Assembly (NCBI GenBank): GCA_946902985.2
Contig: OX336397.1
Span: forward strand, 188,360,813-188,424,812
Direction of reading: 5' to 3'
DNA from: Meconema thalassinum
Taxonomy: Eukaryota; Arthropoda; Insecta; Orthoptera; Tettigoniidae
DNA length: 64,000 nt
A model generated the notes under the pieces. That model ran no database searches. It had not been told where the DNA came from and worked only from the letters and a program-made list of their open reading frames with translations. This document shows, piece after piece, positions 56,660-64,000 of the stretch. The translations under genes and the position numbers were made by a program. Positions within the stretch are counted from its first letter, which is position 1, and each line of letters starts with the position of its first letter.

Positions 56660-58290
56660 TAAGCATGGTTAATGATTGAGTAATGACCATAGGCATGTGT
56701 ACCTATACCTTCAGCATCAATCACTCTTTTATCATCACCAGGACACAAAGCAATTTTGTTTAGTCTTATACAAGCGATAATGTTCATGGGAATTCTTTTT
56801 ACATTGTTTTTCATGACACAATCCTTATAATCTTGAAAGCTTATACAATTTTTGACAACACCTTTGCTAATACCTTTAATCTTTTTGATTTATTTACCAT
56901 TTATGTCTAAAGCATTACATTTTAGCTCTAAGTCCAACAAATGATTTAATAATTTGTCCACAAGCCTCGTCTTCAAATTTCCCCCAACGTTTTCTTGTTT
57001 GATATAGAGTAACATATGTGATTAGTAGGATAATCAGATGTGTCCACGTGTTCTAGGAAATCCAACTTGTCCTGATATACATCTGGGGTGTTAACCAAAT
57101 AAATGAACGAGTCGGTATCCGTATACATGAATTTAAGATTGTCCCTGCCATAATAGGGTAGCAGGACATCATAGTGTTTGGAATACATAAGAGTTTTTGA
57201 AATATCCAGTATACACATTCCAATATATATAGGCTTATTGAATACAACGTTACGTTTAGCCATGTGGAAAGCAGCTAGGTTAGGACCATAAATTGTTCTG
57301 TCAATAAATGTCGGCTTTGCTATTAGCTTTTCTGCCTTTTTGCTGTCAGTCACAAGACGTATGTCTATTCTTTTACGGATATTTTCAATTGTTTTTCCGA
57401 AAATGGCATTGTTGAATAATTTCTACAGATTTTTCTCAAAATAATTTTTGGCTTGTTTTCGAAGGTTGTTATTAAAATCAACGTATGCCTTTAAACAAGG
57501 TCTTTGCTTAAACTTTAACTCACGATGAATTTTTAACAATTTTATTCCATGATCTAAAGCCTGTTTTAATGCCATGTAGTGAACAACATATCGCCTTCGA
57601 TTTCGAAGATGAGGAATTAGTTTTTTCAGAGACGAATCCTTAGGTTGTGTACACTCTGGTAGGAAAGGTAAATCGTTGTGTAGATCATGAAGGTCAGATG
57701 GGTAATCAACATCAATGTCTAGAATGTATCCCACAGGATCGTCTTTCTTTAGTTTTTCTAGATCAACAGTATCTGGAGAAACCCACTGAAATCCACCATA
57801 AGGAAGGGAGTGGCACATAGCCCACCCGTATTGGTTGTTGGCATCATCATAGGTAATAAACTGCGATGGTTTCTCAGAATCATAGGTTTCCATGTATTTA
57901 TTGTTAGCTTCAGCATACCGATGAGACACCTGGCATATGCCTCCACGTATTCCAGACTCGATTAGAAGAATCTGATCGTAATCCTGTAGTAATTCCAATT
58001 CAATTCCTGTGTAAAGGAGCATTGCCTCAAAACTTAAACCAGGCGAAGTAAAAAAGTGTGCAGCATCCACTCGGTGTGTTTCTAGTGTTTTGTTTCTAAA
58101 CGTTTCAAAGCTGTCTGCAAGAAGGAGTACATCTGAAGTTAGGTAGAGGTCACTATATTCCCCTAGAGTTTTAATGTTGAACTGTTTCCAGACATTTTTG
58201 GCATGTTCATAGTCTTCTTGACTAACATTTTCTTGACTTAATTTGTTAATTCTATTATTTAAACTAGTTTCCATGATGGTTCCGTATTGA
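56660..58290 (-). pseudogene. Protein-primed type-B DNA polymerase, C-terminal half (Maverick/Polinton-like), decayed
   Basis: Minus-strand frames 58,274-57,423 and 57,353-56,973 are in one frame, broken by a TAG at about 57,420, and continue after a frameshift near 56,985 to about 56,660. Motifs: DDANNQYGWAMC (polymerase motif A), NNAIFGKTIEN (motif B), MYTDTDSFIYL (motif C, both Asp present), and near the end CPGDDKRV. The N-terminal half is absent; the copy begins at NRINKLSQEN. Such polymerases replicate linear elements with a terminal protein (family knowledge). It could derive from a Maverick/Polinton or a related integrated DNA virus; no capsid, ATPase or integrase gene is visible. Oriented away from the copy at 59,034. 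Confidence 0.85.
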
Positions 58291-58359
58291 CGTACTAAAT
58301 AGTTTTAACAACAAATTGTATATCCGCCTTAGTCAATACATAAACGAAAATAAATTATA

Positions 58360-58425
58360 ATTACACTTGCTCCTGTTACATGTTTTCGGGGATTAATTTC
58401 TTTTATCCCCTTCATCAGCCAAGAC
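58360..58425 (-). ncRNA. Hammerhead-ribozyme-like core (candidate)
   Basis: Minus strand: CTGATGA (58,418-58,412), then GGGGAT...ATCCCC as a perfect 6-bp stem with an A-rich loop, then GAAAA (58,387-58,383). That is the order of conserved blocks in a type I hammerhead. One unpaired A precedes the stem, and stems I and III are weak, so activity is uncertain. Such motifs are known from Penelope-like element terminal repeats. Confidence 0.45.
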
Positions 58426-58449
58426 AAATATCCGAAGAAAGATTTAAGA

Positions 58450-59033
58450 TAGCGTAGCACTCAAAAAATAAATGGCTATTTAACTTAATATGGTGCACCA
58501 TATAAGTAGGTCACAGGAAAATGTTGAGCAAAACTAAAAACATATATGTAACAGCGATGATATTCAGCCATGAAAACACAGAGAATCAGTGGACAGTTAA
58601 TTCGTAAATCCGCTCCAAAACACTGGTCGAAGCTTGAATTGGCAAAAATCACAATACTTCACCATATGAACACAACCAATGAAGAAGCCTTATTATCAAC
58701 AGGTCCAAAATCAAATGCCTGCATACGAATTAGACGAGCGTGGAAGGAACAACTTCAAATAGCAATGAGGTTAGCTCAATATAATCAGTTGACCACTACT
58801 TGTTACAGTGTTCACATGGTGAAAGACCGTCTCACTGTCCAGTCTACAGCCTTGTCATACGCTGTAAAGAGCTGTTGGTCTAGACTAGGGGTATATTAGA
58901 GGATCTTTAACAAGAATATCACCAGTTGACTACTACCTCTCTCGGTGTTCACATCGTGACAGAACGTCTCACCGACCAACCTCTAGCCCTGTGATACGCA
59001 GTAAGCAGCTGTTTGCAAAAATCAAGACTCATA
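58450..59033 (+). other. Upstream region of polymerase copy 2, with imperfect duplication
   Basis: An ORF at 58,570-58,899 has no motif I recognise. A ~90-bp segment (TTGACCACTACTTGTTACAG..CGCTGTAAAGAGCTGTT) recurs imperfectly about 130 bp later (58,925-59,015). This may be the remains of another gene or of the promoter region. Confidence 0.3.
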
Positions 59034-61950
59034 ATGGAAGAACCCATTCCTAGCTATATGTGTAAACAGTGAGGAAAAACTTTTCTTCGGGACTATGATA
59101 GAAAGCGTCATGAAGTTTCGTGTGGGGAATTTCATGAGTGTAAAACGTGTGGCAGTAAATTCAACAATGCCTACAATGGACGTCGTCATGAAGAATGTTG
59201 TAATGTTGTGTCGGCAGCTAAAAGACAAAAATCTGAGCCTACAAAACATCACCTACTGTCATTGGTCCCTGACAAACATGGACTTATTGATTATGAGACA
59301 TCTTTTGAAGGTCGACTTAAATCCTATTTCGATAGTTGTGATACGTGTAAGGATTTAAATTCATACCTTAAAGAGTCCAAACAGCAAATAATACAAGCTA
59401 TGCAGAAAGAACTAGCAATGCACAAGTCGATCAAAGTTAATCTTGTGGCTGAATGTAGATTCATTCATACATCCACTAACGAAATTACAGATCGGGCTTT
59501 TAAAACACGATATCAAGCCCTATTTTTGGAAACAGACTTGAGTAGTTTCTTGGAAACACAATTTACAAACTTAACTACTGAAATGGAAGAATCTGAGCTA
59601 AAAGGCAGTAATTGGGCTTTGTTAGCAGTGGAAGGAGTACAATTGAAAATAAATAAGTACAATCCCTTGCGTGGTAGCACATATATTCCATTACCAGCAG
59701 CTATAAAAGCAAGAAAGCCTGCATTAATCCTCAAAACTTAAAGGATGAAAAGTGTTTTATGTGTGCCATTTTAGCAAAACTGGTTAAAACGAAAGCTGAA
59801 CGCGTTAGTTAATACAAGGACCTGGACAACAAGTATGATTTTTCTGTAATATCATTTCCTACATTACTAGCTGACATTCCCAAATTTGAAAAAACCAACG
59901 ATATATCCATTAATGTATTTGGATTGGGACAAGACAACAAATTGTTCCCTCTAAAGGTTGTGGATCAAGAGCTGCAAGACCATCGCGACCTCCTTCTGCT
60001 AAGTTCATCATCCGGACAGAACCACTACGTCTTTATCAAAGATTTTGATAAACTAGTAAGACATCAGATTACCCGCTATGAACATAAGATATATATACGT
60101 GTAAACGGTGTTTTACACAATTTGATAATCGATATGGACAACAAGGAATGGAAAAATTGAAAGAACATAGAGCTTTGTGTGTCCGCATGACATTGCTAGG
60201 GTTGAAATGCCTATTAAAAACTCAATTGTTCAATTTTTAAACGTGGAAAAAAATGCTGAGAATACCTTACGTTATCTATGCTGATTTTGAAAGTATACTG
60301 TTACCCTATCAAACATGTCTACCCAATCCTGAAGCAAGTTATACAGTGCCATACCAGAGTCATGTTCCTATGAGCTTTGGTATATACGTTAAACCCTCAC
60401 CTGCTGTGGAACACATAAAGACAAACCTTCCAAGCCAACCTCTTATTTATCGTGGACCTGACGCTGCAGAAAAGTTTATGGACTGTTTGATTTCAATAGC
60501 TAATGAAATCGATCGCCTTTACAGCTTAAATGTTCCAAAGGCTTTAACTGAGGATCAAGAAGCAGAGTTCCAATGTTCTGAAACCTGTTATTTGTGTCAA
60601 AAACCATTTACCAAAGAGGACTGGAAAGTTCGAGACCACTGTCATATTACAGGGGAATACCTTGGAAGTGCTCACAATAACTGTAATTTGAGGTGTAAAC
60701 ACGTAACCCCGTTCCTGTGTTTCTACATAATATGAGTGGCTACGACGCAAATTTGATTGTAAAGCAATTGGGATGTACTACTGAGAGAGTGGATGTTATC
60801 GCGAACTCCAAAGAAAAGTACATTTCCTTTACCAAATATATAGGAAATGTTAAGCTTAGATTTGTGGTCACGTTTCGGTTAATGCCGAGTAGTTTGGAAA
60901 ACTTAGTTTCCAACTTAACATCATACCCTGAAACAGACAAGTACTTTGGAAAGAAAATGCAATGCTCATGACTCGCAAAGGGGTATTTTGTTATGACTAC
61001 ATTGACTCATGGGAAAAGTTAAGTGAAACGTGTTTACCTCCAAAAGAGGCATTCTTTAACAAATTAAGTCAAGAAAATGTTAGTCAAGAAGACTATGAAC
61101 ATGCCAAAAATGTCTGGAAACAGTTCAACATTAAAACTGTAGGGGAATATAGTGACCTCTACCTAACTTGATATGTACTCCTTCTTGCAGACAGCTTTGA
61201 AACGTTTAGAAACAAAACACTAGAAACACACCGAGTGGATGCTGCACACTTTTTTACTTCGCCTGGTTTAAGTTTCGAAGCAATGCTCCTTTACACAGGA
61301 ATTGAATTGGAATTACTACAAGATTACGATCAGATTCTTCTAATCGAGTCTGCAATACGTGGAGGCATATGCCAGGTGTCTCATCGGTATGCTGAAGCTA
61401 ACAATAAATACATGGAGACCTATGATTCTGAGACACCATCGCAGTTTATTACCTATGATGATGCCAACAACCAATACGGGTGGGCTATGTGCCACTCCCT
61501 TCCCTATGGTGGATTTCAGTGGGTTTCTCCAGATACTGTTGATCTAGAAAAACTAAAGGAAGACGATCCTGTTGGATACATTCTAGACGTTGATGTTGAT
61601 TACCCATCTGACCTTCATGATCTACACAACGATTTACCTTTCCTACCAGAGTGTACACAACCTAAGGATTCGTCTCTGAGAAAACGAATTCCTCATCTTC
61701 GAAATCGAAGGCGATATGTTGTTCACTACATGGCATTAAAGCAGGCTTTAGATCATGGAATAAAATTGTTAAAAATTCATTGTGTGTTAAAGTTTAAGCA
61801 AAGACCTCGGTTAAAGACATACTTTGATTTTAATAACAACCTTCGAAAACAAGCCAAAAATAACTTTTAGAAAAATCTGTACAAATTATTCAACAATGTC
61901 ATTTTCGGAAAAACAATGGAAAATATTCGTAAAAGAATAGACATACTGTC
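59034..61950 (+). pseudogene. Protein-primed type-B DNA polymerase (Maverick/Polinton-like), second copy, decayed
   Basis: The frame opens at ATG 59,034 with two C2H2-like fingers (CKTCGSKF..H in the second); the first has lost a residue to a TGA at 59,070-59,072. The frame is open to about 59,727, then frameshifted. A further Cys/His cluster (CKRCFTQF) lies near 60,100. The 3'-5' exonuclease motif YADFESIL is at about 60,275. An HNH-like RDHCHITGEYLGSAHNNC cluster is at 60,630-60,680. After frameshifts near 60,712 and 60,958, and a TGA at 61,169-61,171, the part from 61,057 matches the copy at 58,260 almost residue for residue, including motif A. The sequence stops at motif B (about 61,950) and lacks motif C. 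At least eight lesions; no longer functional. Confidence 0.87.
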
Positions 61951-62195
61951 CCCGTATATTCTAGAGGCGGTCTGTTGGATATCCGAAGCAACAGCTGGAT
62001 TCGTAGACCGTGACTGCTCCGGCGCAAAATACTAGTCAAGGATCTAATTCCAACTAGACCCTCGCGAATATACGTGGCGGAAATTACGATACAACTGTGA
62101 ATTACATAAAAAATGCAAGAGTTTAGTGCTTTTCAGTCGGTCAACACGAATGTACCCAAAAGAGATGGGTTATGCCCTAATCCTGAAATAAATTA
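61951..62195. other. No gene recognised
   Basis: Short gap between the polymerase relic and the Penelope-like element. Confidence 0.4.
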
Positions 62196-62209
62196 CATGA
62201 GATTAATAA

Positions 62210-62262
62210 AACACTAGGATGACCAGTTTCGATCGTCAAGCGATCATCATCAGATCCATTAC
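62210..62262 (-). ncRNA. Hammerhead-ribozyme-like motif of the Penelope-like element
   Basis: Minus strand: GGAT-CTGATGA (62,253-62,247), a GATCG...CGATC stem, GAAAC (62,230-62,226), TGGTC, then ATCC. GGAT/ATCC can pair as stem I, and GAAACTGGTC fits the short stem III and a GTC cleavage site typical of Penelope-like elements. One unpaired base lies before stem II. Confidence 0.6.
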
Positions 62263-62877
62263 ACTTAGGCTACAAAATCTATGTGTGAAATACAGGTGAA
62301 AATATGTACAATATGTACAATTATTTAGTTGCAGTATTGGTACTGCAACTGTCAGTGTATGCTAAATGCAGTATATATGTTAGGTGAAATGCTAAATGGT
62401 GATAGCTATCCGGAGATTGTACTTTAGAGAGATTATATGGTTGTAAACTATGGTTAAACTATAAAATTTTAGGCTAACTACTTATCTGATTGTCTTCCGT
62501 ACTACAGCTACTCGCAGTTTTCGTGCTCACTGGAACTCACTGTGCGATCGACTGCGGTGGTTATCTTAACGACTGGTTTTTCCCTGCCTTCTCCCCCCTG
62601 CTCCTACGTGCTGTGGGGAGTGATAGCGATGTGTTTATGTGAGGTGTTGCCAACCTAGATAAGATCTATGTTATTGAATGAGGTGGGTCTACAACTATTA
62701 AAGACCGTGGATTAGCCCTCGCCACGCGTGGAGCATAACCCATTCGACCTAAGCGTTGACGGTCTTATGAGGACGTCCCGGCACTTTTAATACTGCCGCG
62801 AATAAGGGCCTTGGTTTATTGCAGAAGAAAAGTACATCTTACACCTGATCCAGATAACATTTACCTATTAAAAATCC

Positions 62878-64000
62878 CTAATTTCCCCCCTTTTTATCTA
62901 GCTTGGCTGTGTCGCTAAGTTGTGTTTTGTTTCCGACAGGGTGTGCTTTTAGAAGCGTGAAGAGGGGTGAGCTCTCCATGAACGTGTGTTCATTTAGATT
63001 GTTGGGATTGTTTCGTTTGGCAAGGTGTATCTCGATTGCTTCCTTTATGTGATTCGTGATGGATTATTTTAAGGTCCGACTCTATGTTGGTAAAGCTGTG
63101 CCCTGCGTCACACATATGTTCGCACACGGCTGAATGTGTTCCGTATCTTATCGCATTCCTATGTTCATTATAACGTGTGTCTACTCGCCTTCCACTCTGC
63201 CCGATGTAATTAGCTTGACAATCGGTGTCTTGGCACGTTATAGAATATACCCCTGACCTTGAATACGGGTCACGTTTATTTAGATTACTATTTAGGAGGT
63301 GCCTAGTGGTTGTGTTTTTCGTCGTGAAAGCTATCTTTATGCCTTGCTTTTTGAATAGGTTAGTGATTTTATATGTATTCGCATTCACATAGTTGAAACG
63401 CGCAAATTTTTTCTCATTACGGTCCGGCTTGGGAATCGTTTTATCTTTATTTTTATGTTTGGCTATAATTTGATTTATTTTGCTTGGCGAGAAGTTGTTT
63501 TCCTTTGCTATTTGCATAATAGTTCTTATTTCCTTATTATAGTTGTCTGTTGACATGGGAATGTTTAAAGCCCTGTGCACCATTGAATTGAAACCCGCTA
63601 GTTTGTGCGTACTGGGGTGATTAGACTGATTGTCGATTGCATGCGAGGTTTGTGTTGCTTTCCGGAATATGGAATATGAAAGGTCTTTGTCTTTACGTTC
63701 AATAATTATATCGAGATAATTTATTTTCCGGTCTATTTCGGATTCCTTAGTGACTTTGATAGAGTGGTGACGGCTATTAATGGATTGGAGAATTGTTTCT
63801 TCGCTTGTTAGTTCAGTATCGTAGATGCAAATTACAGCATCTACGTATCTTTTCCATATTACTATTCCCTTTGTTGAAGTCTTTTCTAAGAACGCATTTT
63901 CTAGTGCATTGATGAAGATGTCAGCGATTAACCCACTTAGTGGCGATCCCATTGCTAGGCCTTCTCTCTGTGTGTATATTTTATTGTCGAATTGAAACAC
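62878..64000 (-). pseudogene. Penelope-like reverse transcriptase with GIY-YIG endonuclease, partial
   Basis: Runs in from the right edge, so the true start is outside. Motifs: REGLAMGSPLSGLIADIF (RT motif before the palm), RYVDAVICIYD where the family has YVDD, so the second catalytic Asp is Ala (GAT to GCT) and RT is probably inactive. Then LDIIIERK, a basic linker with NKDKTIPKPDRNEKKF, and GVYSITCQDTDCQANYIGQSGR (GIY-YIG endonuclease with its Cys motif), HRNAIRYGTHSAVCEHM. After a frameshift near 63,055 the usual C terminus EHTFMESSPLFTLL is read in another frame to a TAG at 62,878-62,880. Penelope-like elements retrotranspose with this fused enzyme. Confidence 0.88.

Larger units (their letters stand above)
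62196..64000 (-). mobile_element. Penelope-like element, 3' part, runs off the right edge
   Basis: Defined by the RT/GIY-YIG ORF (62,878-64,000) and a non-coding 3' region with a hammerhead-like motif. The left boundary near 62,196 is approximate (AT-rich AATAAATTACATGAG precedes it). The 5' part lies beyond the window. Confidence 0.75.

Noticed and set aside
51781..62195. One complete Maverick/Polinton spanning the AT-rich block and both polymerase copies
   Set aside because: No integrase, ATPase, protease or capsid gene and no long terminal inverted repeats were seen.

Overview
The window reads as repeat-rich chromosomal DNA from an arthropod, most likely a large-genome insect. The evidence is spliced host exons with GT/AG borders, many tRNA-headed SINEs with clean target-site duplications (TSDs), several clades of non-LTR retrotransposon, hAT DNA transposons, a Penelope-like element, protein-primed type-B DNA polymerase relics of the Maverick/Polinton kind, and blocks of the insect telomere word CCTAA/TTAGG. 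I cannot name the species; a hemimetabolous insect is an inference from element density and composition. There are no operons, and almost every longer ORF is transposon remains or a shadow.

Host genes occupy very little of the window. A terminal exon encoding the last 42 residues of a serpin lies at 3997-4127 (+). A separate plus-strand gene is caught as three in-phase coding exons at 20096-20177, 20513-20611 and 47668-47769. Its acidic, lysine-dotted peptide resembles the N-terminal parts of insect zinc-finger proteins. Its second intron is about 27 kb and holds most of the mobile DNA in the middle of the window. A possible further exon lies at 5014-5151.

Layout: 1-20 kb holds SINEs of several families, five kinds of decayed LINE tails, two or three short hAT-type elements (one with a SINE nested in its terminal repeat), a ~32-bp minisatellite and an exact 3 x 50-bp repeat. 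21.0-23.5 kb is a complete 2,479-bp hAT element with a frameshifted transposase. 24.5-31.4 kb is an old minus-strand LINE split by a complete but coding-deleted LTR retrotransposon at 25,964-30,004. 36.2-39.9 kb contains two ~1.55-kb direct repeats, each with nine YY1/PHO-like GCCGCCAT motifs about 145 bp apart. 39.9-46.4 kb is made of non-coding tandem and foldback repeats. 47.9-50.8 kb is a ~71-bp satellite. 51.3-56.6 kb is AT-rich and CCTAA-rich DNA carrying an RTE-type LINE that is one stop codon away from an open frame. 56.7-62 kb holds two divergent, decayed copies of one polymerase-B gene. 62.2-64 kb is a Penelope-like element running off the right edge, with a hammerhead-ribozyme-like core.

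The functional content is therefore two host loci embedded in layers of transposons. The nesting gives a relative order: LINEs first, then hAT or LTR insertions, then SINEs.
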